DNA of 64,000 nt, from NCBI GenBank assembly GCA_910588845.1, contig CAJURU010000002.1:1-64000 (forward strand), written 5' to 3'. Shown here piece after piece: positions 34,241 to 43,566 of the stretch; within the stretch, counting starts at the first letter, position 1, and every line of letters starts with the position of its first letter. The position numbers and the translations under genes are program-made. The notes under the pieces were generated by a model. The model searched no databases, was not told the DNA's origin, and saw only the letters and a list, made by a program, of their open reading frames with translations. This DNA comes from an uncultured Lachnospiraceae bacterium. Its GTDB lineage: Bacteria; Bacillota; Clostridia; Lachnospirales; Lachnospiraceae.

Positions 34241-35083
34241 ATGAATCAGTTTACGGACGAAGAGTTATTGGAGTTGATCCAAAAAGCCACAGCAGGGGAT
34301 AAGAAAGCGCTGGAAACCGTTCTTGTCAGTGTACAGGATTTGGTATTCAACCTTTCTCTGCGTATGCTGGGAACCTTCCCGGATGCGGAGGATGCAACGC
34401 AGGATATCCTGCTGAAAATCATTACCCATCTATCCTCATTCAAAGGGGAGAGCTCTTTTTCAACCTGGGTATTCCGTATTGCATCCAATCATCTGAAAAA
34501 CTATCAGAAGCATATGTTTGCCAAGTTCCCTCTCAGTTTTGAGTTTTATGGAGACGATATCAAGAATGCAAACATCAGTGATGTGCCGGATCTGACACAG
34601 GATGTGGAGCAGTCCATTTTGGCGGAGGAACTCAAGCTGTCCTGCACAAATGTAATGCTTCAGTGTCTGGACGCTGAAAGCCGCTGCATCTTTATTCTTG
34701 GTACGATGTTCAAGGTGGACAGCAGGATTGCAGGAGACATTTTGGGGATTACGCCGGAGGCCTACCGCCAGCGTCTGTCAAGGGGCCGTAAGAAAGTAGC
34801 GGATTTTTTGAAGGAATACTGCGGCGAGTACGGTAACGGGACATGCCATTGTGCAGACAGAGTAAATTATGCTATCCACAATCGCAGAATTAATCCTGCG
34901 CAGTTGGATTTCACTACAGCCGTACCGAAAGAAATGATGGAAGTCAAGGAAGCAATGGAGGAAATAGACGGAATTTCCCATGAATTTTCTTTCTGCAAAA
35001 CGTATCAGTCGCCGGGAAGTTTGAAAAAGTTTATTGAAGATTTTTTGAACGGACCATCTTTTTCAGTTGTAGGAAATGCGTAG
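34241..35083 (+). CDS. Sigma-70 family RNA polymerase sigma factor
   Basis: A 280-residue sigma factor. Region 2 is at about 20-95 (SLRMLGTFPDAEDATQDILLKI and STWVFRIASNHLKN), region 4 at about 130-190 (AGDILGITPEAYRQRLSRGRKKV). A C-terminal extension of about 85 residues contains CGEYGNGTCHCADR, a possible metal site. This is an ECF-like group with a non-standard tail. No anti-sigma gene is adjacent. ATG 34241 follows AAGAGGA. The 34030-34240 gap shows no other gene. Confidence 0.87.
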   Translation: MNQFTDEELLELIQKATAGDKKALETVLVSVQDLVFNLSLRMLGTFPDAEDATQDILLKIITHLSSFKGESSFSTWVFRIASNHLKNYQKHMFAKFPLSFEFYGDDIKNANISDVPDLTQDVEQSILAEELKLSCTNVMLQCLDAESRCIFILGTMFKVDSRIAGDILGITPEAYRQRLSRGRKKVADFLKEYCGEYGNGTCHCADRVNYAIHNRRINPAQLDFTTAVPKEMMEVKEAMEEIDGISHEFSFCKTYQSPGSLKKFIEDFLNGPSFSVVGNA

Positions 35084-35095
35084 GAGGTACAGACA

Positions 35096-35779
35096 ATGGA
35101 TATGAATTTAATGATAAAGTATTTGACTGACTTAAGTGAAAATAATAACCGGGAATGGTATCATGCGCATAAGGCGGAAAATAAAGCGGCAAATGCAGAG
35201 TTTGAAGAATTGATTCAGACGTTGATTCTGCGTATCGGGGAGTTTGACAGCAGTATCCTCCATAACCAGCCGAAGGAGCTTACCTTTAAGCTGGTAAGGG
35301 ACACCCGCTTCAGCCATGATAAATCTCCATATAATCCGGCGTTCCGCGCCCATATTTCTTCCAGGGGAAAACTGCCTGTTCCGGTAGGATATTATCTGAT
35401 GGTGAAGCCGGGCGGCCATTCTTTCCTTGGCGGCGGTTTGTTTGCGGATATGTTTAAGGATGCGACAAAAATGGTTCGCGATTATATTACCGGGCACGGC
35501 GAAGAGTTTGAAGAAATTATTCATGCACCGGAATTTCAAAAATATTTCAAGGTGCAGGGAACGTCGCTGAAAAATGTACCTGCCGGGTATGACAAGGAGC
35601 ATCCGCAGGCGGAATACTTAAAGTTTAAAAGCTGGTATCTGGAATATCCGATATCAGACGAAGCTTTGGTAGATGGAGAGGCGTTCGTAACAGAAGCGGT
35701 AAAGTTGTTTGAAATTATGAAGCCGTTTAATGATTATCTGAACAAAGCGCTCGACGGCTTCCAGATGCCGGCAAGATAA
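35096..35779 (+). CDS. DUF2461 domain protein (TIGR02453 family)
   Basis: A 227-residue soluble protein matching the DUF2461 pattern: ending-to-end family with LTDLSENNNREWYHAHK near the start, LTFKLVRDTRFSHDKSPYNP and GGGLFADMFKDA in the middle. Function is unknown. It begins 12 bp after the sigma gene behind GTAGGAGGT, so it is likely cotranscribed with it. Confidence 0.85.
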   Translation: MDMNLMIKYLTDLSENNNREWYHAHKAENKAANAEFEELIQTLILRIGEFDSSILHNQPKELTFKLVRDTRFSHDKSPYNPAFRAHISSRGKLPVPVGYYLMVKPGGHSFLGGGLFADMFKDATKMVRDYITGHGEEFEEIIHAPEFQKYFKVQGTSLKNVPAGYDKEHPQAEYLKFKSWYLEYPISDEALVDGEAFVTEAVKLFEIMKPFNDYLNKALDGFQMPAR

Positions 35780-35799
35780 AAGAAAATGCAAAATAATAG

Positions 35800-35897
35800 C
35801 GGGGCTTTCGCATGAAGGAGAGATATATAATTCCCAGATACTTACAGAGGTTCGGGCGTTGTATGTTTCCCACTCATTGCGAAAGCCCCGTCTTTTT
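35800..35897 (+). terminator. Long-loop terminator between the DUF2461 gene and spoIIIA
   Basis: CGGGGCTTTCGC (35800-35811) pairs perfectly with GCGAAAGCCCCG (35879-35890), then TCTTTTT. The 67-nt loop is unusually long for a terminator, so another structure may form inside it. It insulates the spoIIIA operon from the genes upstream. Confidence 0.7.
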
Positions 35898-35946
35898 GTA
35901 CGTCCAAATGTATGGAAAAAAATATTTTTTGCCGCTTGGATTTTTT

Positions 35947-35976
35947 GTCATATTCCCATCCTTGTCCACATATATT
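35947..35976 (+). promoter_or_regulatory. Sigma-E-type promoter of the spoIIIA operon
   Basis: GTCATATT (35947-35954), a 14-bp spacer and CATATATT (35969-35976) fit the Bacillus sigma-E consensus (kTCATATT / CATACAnT) well. The start site would be near 35983, about 30 nt before spoIIIAA. In Bacillus spoIIIA is sigma-E dependent, which supports the call. Confidence 0.72.
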
Positions 35977-36011
35977 TGGAAACAGATACAAGCTATAAGG
36001 AGGGACAGCCT

Positions 36012-36950
36012 ATGGAAGAGATTGTGAGCGTATTTCCCAGCGCGTTGCGTCCGTTGTGCCGGGTGGGATTTGCGCGGGGGCTGGAGCCGGAAGAAATCAG
36101 GCTGCGCATTGGCCGTCCGGTAATGGTATTGGGAAAAGGCGGGGAGTATTTCTGGAATCTAAAAGAGACGACCTGGCAAACAGCCAGAGAGGGAGGCTAT
36201 GTTTGGCAGGAAGCCGACATGAAAGAAACGCTTTCAAGGATGAGCCGTTATTCTATGTATGCGCTGGAAGAGGAAATGCGGAACGGTTTTTTTACGATTC
36301 AGGGCGGCCACCGCATAGGCATTGCCGGGCGTACGGTCTGTGAGCAGGGAAAGGTTCTTTCTTTCCGCAACATTAGCTGTCTCAATATCCGTGTGGCAAG
36401 ACAGAAGAAGGGATGCGCCGCCAAGCTGCTTCCATGGCTGGCAGATGGGGACAGCATTTATAATACGTTGCTGCTGTCGCCTCCGGGAGTGGGCAAGACA
36501 ACGATGCTGCGCGACTGTATTCGTCTGCTCTCAGAGGGAAATGGTACGCTGCCGGGAAGGAAGGTGGGCGTGGTGGACGAGCGGAGCGAGATTGCCGCCA
36601 GTTTCTTTGGCGTTCCGCAAAATGATTTGGGGGATCGCACAGATGTGCTTGATAATTGCCCGAAAGCGGAAGGTATGCGCTTGCTTTTGCGCAGTATGTC
36701 GCCGCAGATTCTGGCGGTAGACGAGCTTGGGGGTAGGGAAGACTGCCTGGCGGTGGAGGAGGCGCTTCACTGTGGATGTCGAATTATCGGCACGATGCAT
36801 GCCAGAGATGTCTCGGAGCTTAAGGAAAAATTGTATCTGGCTGCCTGGTTGGAAAAAAGTTTTTTTGGAAGATATGTATTCCTGTCGTTAGCAGAGTGCG
36901 GGGAACGCAGATTTTCCGTGTATGATGGGGGGATGCAGAAATTATGCTGA
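36012..36950 (+). CDS. spoIIIAA: Stage III sporulation protein AA (ATPase)
   Basis: A 312-residue cytosolic AAA/secretion-type ATPase of the SpoIIIA-SpoIIQ channel between mother cell and forespore. It has Walker A SPPGVGKTTML and Walker B region ILAVDELGG, with GVVDERSEI between. ATG 36012 follows AAGGAGGG at 7 bp and gives the family length (about 307); a longer upstream frame from 35859 would run through the terminator and has no site. It overlaps spoIIIAB by 7 bp. Confidence 0.95.
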   Translation: MEEIVSVFPSALRPLCRVGFARGLEPEEIRLRIGRPVMVLGKGGEYFWNLKETTWQTAREGGYVWQEADMKETLSRMSRYSMYALEEEMRNGFFTIQGGHRIGIAGRTVCEQGKVLSFRNISCLNIRVARQKKGCAAKLLPWLADGDSIYNTLLLSPPGVGKTTMLRDCIRLLSEGNGTLPGRKVGVVDERSEIAASFFGVPQNDLGDRTDVLDNCPKAEGMRLLLRSMSPQILAVDELGGREDCLAVEEALHCGCRIIGTMHARDVSELKEKLYLAAWLEKSFFGRYVFLSLAECGERRFSVYDGGMQKLC

Positions 36951-37459
36951 AAGCGGCGGGAAGTATTTTAATTATGATATCTTCCGTTCTGTACGGTTGG
37001 AAGGTTCAGCAGGAACTAGGTGAGCATGTAAGACAGTTGGTGGGCATGAAGGAAATGTTTCTCATGCTGTGGGGAGAAATTTCTTATACCCGGACGCCGC
37101 TGAAAGAGGCGTTTTTGCAGATTGCCTCCCAGGACAAGGAGCCGTTTTGTACATTCCTGAGAAAAGCAGCGGAAGGGTTGGAGGAGAATGAGGAAGGAAT
37201 CGGCAGTTTTTGGGGTCGTCTGGTGGAGCAGGAGGCGGACGTTTTTCTGTTTAACGAGGAGGAGCGTGAAATATTAAAGCGCGCCGGGGAGAATTTTGGT
37301 TATCTGGATGGGCAGATGCAGCTAAAGAACCTGGAACTGTACATTGGGCAGACAGAAGTATTGATCGAGAAGGCTCAGGGAGAGTTGAAAGACAAAAAGA
37401 AACTATCCGGGGTTTTGAGCGTTATGTGCGGCCTGTTTCTGATTATTCTTCTTATATAA
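36944..37459 (+). CDS. spoIIIAB: Stage III sporulation protein AB
   Basis: A 171-residue membrane protein with a hydrophobic segment at each end (about 5-20 and 155-171) and a helical middle, resembling GspF-type platform proteins. The motifs LMLWGEISYTRTPLKEAF and FGYLDGQMQLKNLELY are family-like. It overlaps spoIIIAA and sits second in the operon. Confidence 0.92.
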   Translation: MLKAAGSILIMISSVLYGWKVQQELGEHVRQLVGMKEMFLMLWGEISYTRTPLKEAFLQIASQDKEPFCTFLRKAAEGLEENEEGIGSFWGRLVEQEADVFLFNEEEREILKRAGENFGYLDGQMQLKNLELYIGQTEVLIEKAQGELKDKKKLSGVLSVMCGLFLIILLI

Positions 37460-37475
37460 GAATGCGGAGGAAGCT

Positions 37476-37670
37476 ATGAGTATAAGTTTAATTTTTAAGA
37501 TTGCAGCTGTAGGGATTTTAGTCACGGTATTGAGCCAGGTGTTAAAACACAGCGGACGGGAAGAGCATGCCTTTCTGACGAGCCTGGCCGGCCTTTTGAT
37601 TGTGCTGTTTTGGATTGTACCGTATGTTTATGAGCTGTTTGAGACAATGAGGAACCTGTTTGCGTTGTGA
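37476..37670 (+). CDS. spoIIIAC: Stage III sporulation protein AC
   Basis: A 64-residue protein with two membrane helices (about 5-22 and 35-52), the usual size of SpoIIIAC. Motif AAVGILVTVLSQVLKHSGRE. ATG 37476 follows CGGAGG. Component of the feeding-channel export apparatus. Confidence 0.93.
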   Translation: MSISLIFKIAAVGILVTVLSQVLKHSGREEHAFLTSLAGLLIVLFWIVPYVYELFETMRNLFAL

Positions 37671-37681
37671 CGGAGGGATTC

Positions 37682-38068
37682 ATGGATATTATCAAGATTG
37701 CAATTCTGGGGATCGTGGGCGCATTGCTGGCAATTATGCTCAAAAGCCACAAAAAAGAGTACGAGCTTTTCGTGACGTTAGGGGTATCTCTGTGCATTTT
37801 TTATTTTATTATGTCCAAGTTGCAGCTTGTCATCTCCGTCATCAACCGTATGCAGGAATATGTGAATTTGGACACCAGTTACATAGCAATCCTCATTAAG
37901 ATGATTGGCATCACTTATGTGTCTGAATTCTCAGCAAATCTCTGTAAAGACGCGGGTTACCAGGCGGTTGCGGGGCAGATTGAAATGTTTGGGAAGCTCT
38001 CCATATTGGCAATCAGTATGCCGGTAATTCTGGTGCTTCTGGAGACAATTGGGGAATTCCTGGTATAA
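37682..38068 (+). CDS. spoIIIAD: Stage III sporulation protein AD
   Basis: A 128-residue membrane protein with three or four hydrophobic segments, homologous in pattern to AC (AILGIVGALLAIMLKSHKKE) and with YVSEFSANLCKDAGYQAVAGQIE in the middle, a family hallmark. ATG 37682 follows GGAGGG; the upstream in-frame GTG 37667 has no site. Starts 11 bp after spoIIIAC. Confidence 0.93.
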   Translation: MDIIKIAILGIVGALLAIMLKSHKKEYELFVTLGVSLCIFYFIMSKLQLVISVINRMQEYVNLDTSYIAILIKMIGITYVSEFSANLCKDAGYQAVAGQIEMFGKLSILAISMPVILVLLETIGEFLV

Positions 38069-38157
38069 TATGGCCGCCAATTATATGCGCCGGAGTGCGC
38101 AAAAGATATCACATTAGTACGAAGCAATTCTAAAAAATTCCTGGGAAGGAAGAGGCT

Positions 38158-39399
38158 ATGAATGTAAAAAAAAGCTGGAGATACGCGAAAAGAGCGGCAG
38201 TTGGAATATTTGCGGCAGCAGCCATTTTCTTTCTGCTGGCGGCGGCGGAAACCGTTAAAGCTGCTGAGAAAACAGAAGACGCGGCCGTCTGGAAAGAAGA
38301 CGCGGCCGGCATGTCAGAAGATATAGCCGCTCAGAAAATGGAGGAAAGCATAGACAGCTATATGCAGGAACTGGATTTTTCTGACATAGACAAGATATTG
38401 AGCCAGCAGGCCGGTACGGAAGGGCTGGATTTCAAAGAGCTGGTGCAAAGGCTGCTGGACGGAGAAGAGATTGATAAAGGATGGCTGGCGGAGGAGATTT
38501 TTTCCGCTGTTTTTTCGGAGGTGCAGGAATTTAGAGGAACGCTGATCCGCATTGTAATTTTATGTATTGTGTTTGCAATTCTCTATAATTTTGCCAATGT
38601 GTTTGAGAACCCCTCGGTGACAGAAATCAGCTTTTATATGGTGTATGTCGTGCTGTTGGTGCTGTTGATGAATTCCTTTTTTGTTCTGCGGGACGTGTCG
38701 GTAGCTGCGATTTCTAAGGTGGTGATGTTTTTGAAGGTGATGATTCCCACATTTACGGCAAGTATGGTATTTTCGGGCCAGATTACGACAGCGGCAGGCT
38801 TTTATGATTTGACATTTTTGCTGATTTACGGCATGGAATGGGTAATGCAGTACCTGGTTATCCCGGGCGTGCAAATTTATGTGGCGTTGGAGCTGATGAA
38901 TCACTTGACCGGGGAAGAAATGCTCTCCCGGATGACTTCGCTCATCAAATCAGGGATATTATGGATCATAAAATTTCTCTTTACCATTGTTATCGGCATC
39001 AATGTGGTACAGAACCTGCTGACGCCGGTAATCGACACTTTTAAATCCGGCATGATTGCCAAGACGGCGGGAATGATGCCGGGGCTTGGCACTTCCATCA
39101 ACGCGGTGACAGAAATAATGGTGGGTTCTGGAATTATTATCAAAAACGGCATCGGCATGGCGGCGGTTGTCGTGCTGTTAATATTGTGCGCGGGTCCCTT
39201 GCTTAAAATATGGGTGATGGCCTTTTTATATAAGCTGCTGGCGGCGATGATGCAGCCGGTAGCGGACAAACGGATGATTGGCTGCATTGCCGGCGCCGGC
39301 GAGGGCGGAAATCTTCTGTGCAAAGTGGTGGTGACGACGACTGTGATGTTTCTGGTAACAATCGCTATGGTAACGGCGGCGACAACGTTTAACCACTGA
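38158..39399 (+). CDS. spoIIIAE: Stage III sporulation protein AE
   Basis: A 413-residue protein with a signal-like N-terminal segment (about 15-35), an acidic extracytoplasmic part to about residue 125, then seven or eight membrane segments. Motifs include MMPGLGTSINAVTEIMVGSG and LIYGMEWVMQYLVIPGVQ. An 89-bp gap separates it from spoIIIAD. ATG 38158 follows GGAAGGAAGAGG. Confidence 0.94.
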   Translation: MNVKKSWRYAKRAAVGIFAAAAIFFLLAAAETVKAAEKTEDAAVWKEDAAGMSEDIAAQKMEESIDSYMQELDFSDIDKILSQQAGTEGLDFKELVQRLLDGEEIDKGWLAEEIFSAVFSEVQEFRGTLIRIVILCIVFAILYNFANVFENPSVTEISFYMVYVVLLVLLMNSFFVLRDVSVAAISKVVMFLKVMIPTFTASMVFSGQITTAAGFYDLTFLLIYGMEWVMQYLVIPGVQIYVALELMNHLTGEEMLSRMTSLIKSGILWIIKFLFTIVIGINVVQNLLTPVIDTFKSGMIAKTAGMMPGLGTSINAVTEIMVGSGIIIKNGIGMAAVVVLLILCAGPLLKIWVMAFLYKLLAAMMQPVADKRMIGCIAGAGEGGNLLCKVVVTTTVMFLVTIAMVTAATTFNH

Positions 39400-39440
39400 A
39401 AAATGGTTTGCAGCAGTGGCAATTTGGGAAAGGAGCAAAA

Positions 39441-39992
39441 ATGGGCTATGTCTTTACCTGGGTAAAAAATCTGGTGTGTTTTTATCTTTTGCTGACCGTC
39501 GTACTGCATCTTCTGCCCAGGCAGAGCTACCGGAAATACGTGCGTTTTTTTTCCGGTATGCTTCTGACAATTCTGGTGGTGTCCCCGGTACTTTCTTTGT
39601 TGGGGAATGAGGAAGCCTTGCGGGAGAAAATCAGCCAGGCGGAATTTTTCCAGGATTTGGATAACCATAAGCTGGACACAGAACATCTTGAGACGACGCA
39701 AAAGGAAATCTATCTCAGGGAATATGAGCGCGCGCTGGAGATGGATGTGAGCCGCATGGCGCAGGAAAAGCAGCTTGCAGCGCGGGAGGTAAAGGTACGG
39801 CTGACAGAGGGGTACGAGGTGGAATCTATTGAAATTGCGGTGGCAATGGAAAAGGATGACGACAATATATTTGTTCAGGAGACGCCAGCCGCGTCCGACA
39901 GTTCACGGGATACGAAGATAAGTGAGCTGCGGCAGGATTTGGCAGAGTACTACAGGCTAAATGAGGAGCAGGTCAGTATTGTGGTATTGTGA
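39441..39992 (+). CDS. spoIIIAF: Stage III sporulation protein AF
   Basis: A 183-residue protein with two N-terminal membrane helices (about 5-25 and 33-52) and a soluble C-terminal domain, the standard SpoIIIAF layout. The motif VRFFSGMLLTILVVSPVLSL covers the second helix. ATG 39441 follows AAAGGAG at 6 bp; an in-frame upstream ATG has no site. Confidence 0.9.
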   Translation: MGYVFTWVKNLVCFYLLLTVVLHLLPRQSYRKYVRFFSGMLLTILVVSPVLSLLGNEEALREKISQAEFFQDLDNHKLDTEHLETTQKEIYLREYERALEMDVSRMAQEKQLAAREVKVRLTEGYEVESIEIAVAMEKDDDNIFVQETPAASDSSRDTKISELRQDLAEYYRLNEEQVSIVVL

Positions 39993-40004
39993 GGAGAGAA
40001 GAAG

Positions 40005-40580
40005 ATGAAGAAGGAAAAATTTTCTTTGGGCAGGCTGAAAAAGATACCCCGGAATCAACTTTTGATCGGGGGACTGGCGGGGGTTTTGCTGCTGGTCATT
40101 GCAATTCCCGTAGAGAAGAAAGCAGATATTGGAGAGGGGCAGGAGCAAGGACAAGAGCAGGATGCCGGGCAGGGTTCCTATGAGGATATGGGGGATTATG
40201 CAAAACGGATGGAGCGCAGGTTGAAAAAGATTTTGGGAGATATGGAGGGGGTTGGGAAAGTAGAGGTAATGATTACGCTCAAAGATGAGGGGGAGCAGCT
40301 GGTGGAAAAGGACACGAGCAGGAACAGCCAGAACACGCAGGAGGGGAGCGGGGAGGCCACGCGGACCAATACGCAGCACCAATCCCAGGAGGAGACGGTT
40401 TACTCCAGTGGGAACGATGGAGAGCCTTTTGTGGCAAAGGAGGTGGCGCCCTGTGTAGAAGGCGTTTTGGTGGTGGCGGAGGGAGGTGGAAATTCCCAGG
40501 TGGCAAAAAATATTTCTGATGCAGTTTTAGCATTATTTCCAGTGGAAGTACATAAAATTAAGGTAGTTAAGATGAATTGA
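40005..40580 (+). CDS. spoIIIAG: Stage III sporulation protein AG
   Basis: A 191-residue membrane protein with one N-terminal helix (about 20-40, IGGLAGVLLLVIAIPV) and an extracytoplasmic ring-forming domain related to FliF/YscJ. Motifs are YAKRMERRLKKILGDMEGVG, VEVMITLKD and CVEGVLVVAEGGG. It contains a Gln/Gly-rich linker (about 45-60). ATG 40005 follows GGAGAGAAG. Confidence 0.94.
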   Translation: MKKEKFSLGRLKKIPRNQLLIGGLAGVLLLVIAIPVEKKADIGEGQEQGQEQDAGQGSYEDMGDYAKRMERRLKKILGDMEGVGKVEVMITLKDEGEQLVEKDTSRNSQNTQEGSGEATRTNTQHQSQEETVYSSGNDGEPFVAKEVAPCVEGVLVVAEGGGNSQVAKNISDAVLALFPVEVHKIKVVKMN

Positions 40581-40595
40581 CAGGAGGGCATCATT

Positions 40596-41417
40596 TTGAA
40601 AAAAGTTTTCAAGAAAAACCAGATTATCATTACGGCTTTGGCTCTTATGATTGCCGTTGCGGGCTATTTGCAATATACGGGAAGCCGTAGTGACAGTGAT
40701 CTGGCACAGGAGGCAAGTGCGGACACAAACGAAGGTACATATGACATTTCCGACGAGGATATGTATAATGCGGAAGATATTTTCACAGATACGGAAGAGA
40801 GCGCTCAGACAGGTACGGAAGCATTGGGCGTACAGACCGGGGAGCAGATTGCGGGCAGCCAGAACGCAGACGCGGAAAATCCGGGAGAGGCGGTTCTCAC
40901 CAGCAGCAGCGTAAACAACGTCAATTTTGTGTCTGAAGTAAAGCTGAACCGTGAGCAGATCCGCTCTCAGAACAAGGCGTCCTTGCTGGAGCTGATTAAC
41001 AATGTGAACATCACGGAAGAGCAGAAGCAGGATGCGGTAAACGCCATGGTTGCCATGACGGACATTGCGGAGCGTGAGGCGGCTGCGGAGATGCTTTTAG
41101 AGGCCAAAGGATTTACGGATGTGGTAGTGAGCATTACAGACGGCAATGCCGACGTAGTACTGAACATGGGGGAAGTTACCGATGCGAAACGCGCGCAGAT
41201 TGAGGACATTGTGAAGCGTAAAACCAATGTGGAAGCGCAGAATATCGTGATTACACCGATTCAGGGAAATGCGGACACAGGCGCAGACAATGGAGCCGGA
41301 GAAAACGGTGAAACGGGAACAGCCGGGGAAGCCGGCGGCGAGAACGCTGCCGATACGAATGCGCAGGACGGCAACGCACCGGCAGACGGCGCGCAGGACG
41401 ATAGCGCAGCGAAGTAG
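40596..41417 (+). CDS. spoIIIAH: Stage III sporulation protein AH
   Basis: A 273-residue protein with one N-terminal membrane helix (about 9-25) and a YscJ-like extracytoplasmic domain (about 105-225) that pairs with forespore SpoIIQ. The start is TTG 40596 behind AGGAGGG at 7 bp. The last 50 residues (NADTGADNGAGENGETG onwards) are a low-complexity Ala/Gly/Asp/Asn tail, longer than in Bacillus. Last gene of the operon; a terminator follows. Confidence 0.92.
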   Translation: MKKVFKKNQIIITALALMIAVAGYLQYTGSRSDSDLAQEASADTNEGTYDISDEDMYNAEDIFTDTEESAQTGTEALGVQTGEQIAGSQNADAENPGEAVLTSSSVNNVNFVSEVKLNREQIRSQNKASLLELINNVNITEEQKQDAVNAMVAMTDIAEREAAAEMLLEAKGFTDVVVSITDGNADVVLNMGEVTDAKRAQIEDIVKRKTNVEAQNIVITPIQGNADTGADNGAGENGETGTAGEAGGENAADTNAQDGNAPADGAQDDSAAK

Positions 41418-41448
41418 CATTTACAACGTATACAATGAAAAACAGGGG

Positions 41449-41479
41449 CGGCATCCGAGTGCTTGGGTGCTGTCTTTTT
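41449..41479 (+). terminator. Terminator of the spoIIIA operon
   Basis: CGGCATCC (41449-41456) pairs with GGGTGCTG (41465-41472), G-U pairs included, followed by TCTTTTT. Confidence 0.8.
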
Positions 41480-41608
41480 CTTGCCCTTTGTTTTCCGGTA
41501 TGATATGATGTTTTGGAGAAATACCATGAATTGATTCGCAATCAATATGGTATCATATGGTTATAAATAAGAATCATGATTCGTTCAGCGGAGAAAAGGA
41601 GCAATTAA

Positions 41609-43009
41609 ATGCATTTATGGATTGGCGTAGAGAATTTTGCAAAGATAGAGAGCGCGCGGGTTTGCGTAAATAAATATACGCTTTTCGTGGGGCCGAATAA
41701 CAGCGGAAAGACTTTTTTGATGCAGCTTGTACAGGGGCTGGGCGATAAAATTGTCCGCTTGTTAGAAGAAGACGCTATGGACATTCTGTTGGAACAAAAA
41801 ATCGAAGGGTATAGTAAATACCTGCTCTATCAGGGCAGTGTTGCGCAATTTATGGATTATATCAATGCGAAACTGCATTAAAAAAAAGAGCGGCTCGTAA
41901 AAGAGATTTTTGGCAAAGAAATCCCCATAGAGAAATTATATATTGATCTGGAGTTGGAGGAGGATGTCTCTTATCAGATTGATATTACAGATAGAAAAAG
42001 CCTGGAGAACGAAGAGGTAAAAAAATCCATTAATCAAGACTTATTAGAACTCAGTATTTGGCATGCTGATTTAAAAGATACGCTGGGAATAGGCGTTTTA
42101 TCTGAAGTGAGAAGCGCTGGTCAAGAGAGCAGATTTATAACAATAAGGATTTCAATAACCAATTCTGTCTTATATTTATTTAAAAATTTATTACAAAGGA
42201 TTTTCGAGGAATACAGTTTATATCTGCCGGCATCAAGAACCGGGCTAATGCTTCTATATCGCGATTTTTTTGCAAACAAGACGGATGATGCTGTTTCTTT
42301 TCGCGTGGAGGCTGGCGAACTGCTGGAAAATAAAGAACGGTACGGCGGTTTGACGCAGCCGATCTATGAATTCTTACGGTTTCTGCAAACGTATACAGAA
42401 GATGAGGAGAACCGTGATATGTATAGAAATGAATTATCCTTTTTTGAAGATCATATCATTGAAGGACATATCAGCGTAAATAAGCAGGGAAATTTCTCTT
42501 ATCAGGAAAAGGATGATAGCAATACGGTGCCGATGCATCTCGCTTCTGCAATGATCAATGAAGTGGCTCCCCTGGAGTTGGCGTTGACGTCAGAGATGCG
42601 AAATGAAAGGCTTATTATTGATGAGGTAGAGGCAAGCCTGCACCCACAGAAACAATTGCAGTTTGTCCGTTTTCTCAATCGCATAAACAACAGCGGCGTC
42701 AAGCTGATAATCAGCACGCACAGCGATACCTTTGTTTCTAAGTTAAATAATTTGTACGTCGTATCGGAGCTGGTAAGAAAGAAAAAAGACGATGGGGTTT
42801 TGCAGCGATTTCATTTGCAGAAGGAGGATTTGGTTCAACCGGAGAGTTTGTTTGTATATGAATTTGTCTGCCAAAGCAAGGGAAAGAGCATAGTAAAAGA
42901 GATTAAGCCGGATTCTCAGGCTGGGTTTCAATTTGAACTCTTTGCGAAATCGGCAATGGAACTTTATGAGGAGTCGTTAAGATTAGGGGAAATACAGTTA
43001 GATGATTGA
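41609..43009 (+). pseudogene. AAA ATPase (OLD/AAA_15-like) interrupted by an in-frame stop
   Basis: The first 90 codons (ATG 41609) encode an ATPase start with Walker A GPNNSGKTF. TAA at 41879-41881 ends the frame, but the same frame continues without a shift (KKERLVKEIFGKEIPIEKLY) and yields a C-terminal half with LIIDEVEASLHPQKQLQF (Walker B/signature) and IISTHSDTF. Joined, it is a 465-residue ATPase of the type found in defence and toxin-like two-gene systems. The TAA is followed by AAAAAA, so a point mutation is likelier than slippage. An independent restart from TTG 41954 is possible but would lack Walker A. Confidence 0.8.
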
Positions 43010-43521
43010 ATATGGCGCACAAACGTTAAAACCTGACGGACAAGTGAAAAAGAACCAATTCGCTGGTTTTGGATATTAAAAGGAACATCTCAGCCTTCAG
43101 CGATGATTTGCTGAAGGACAACGCAGCGATAACTGCTATCAAGGAAATAGTTGGTTTTATAGAACAGATCCACCATTCAATATTACATAAGGATAGCTTG
43201 TTGGTATATCGCAAAAACGAGGGTTATACTGAGACAGAAGAGGTTGGCATTGCAACCCGCAGGTTTGAAGGACAAAAATTCTACGGGTTAGCAGATTTTC
43301 TCGAAAACTTAGGAGAATTGCCGAAACTAAAAATTAATCCGCAAAGTTGGTTTGAAGTTCAGAACCAATATAAAGCGTATGTTCCTGAGGCTGCGAAGAT
43401 ACGGGAGTTTGCCGGACATAAAGTTACGGTTTGCGGCAGGCAATACCCGCTGCATGTGTATTTGTTAGAGCAGGTAAACGAGTCGGAATATGCTGTTTCA
43501 ATAGAATTAGAGCTTTCGTGA
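43002..43521 (+). pseudogene. Partner gene of the ATPase, frameshifted
   Basis: ATG 43002 overlaps the ATPase stop by 8 bp and reads MIEYGAQTLKPDGQVKKNQ before stopping at 43077. The +1 frame, open from 43048, continues as LVLDIKRNISAFSDDLLKDN for 150 more codons. The two halves fit one protein of about 170 residues, so a one-base indel near 43055-43068 probably broke it. No domain recognised. The overlap with the ATPase gene indicates a functional pair in the ancestor. Confidence 0.65.
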
Positions 43522-43566
43522 ATGATTAGAAAATGATGATTATTGCAATAAGAAAGGAGTGAAGTT

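Noticed and set aside
35859..36011. Longer start for spoIIIAA
   Set aside because: Would begin inside the terminator hairpin and run through the sigma-E promoter; ATG 36012 has AAGGAGGG and gives the family length.
38901..39701. 266-codon minus-strand frame
   Set aside because: Antisense to spoIIIAE/AF in a well-ordered operon; composition looks like a shadow of hydrophobic coding sequence.
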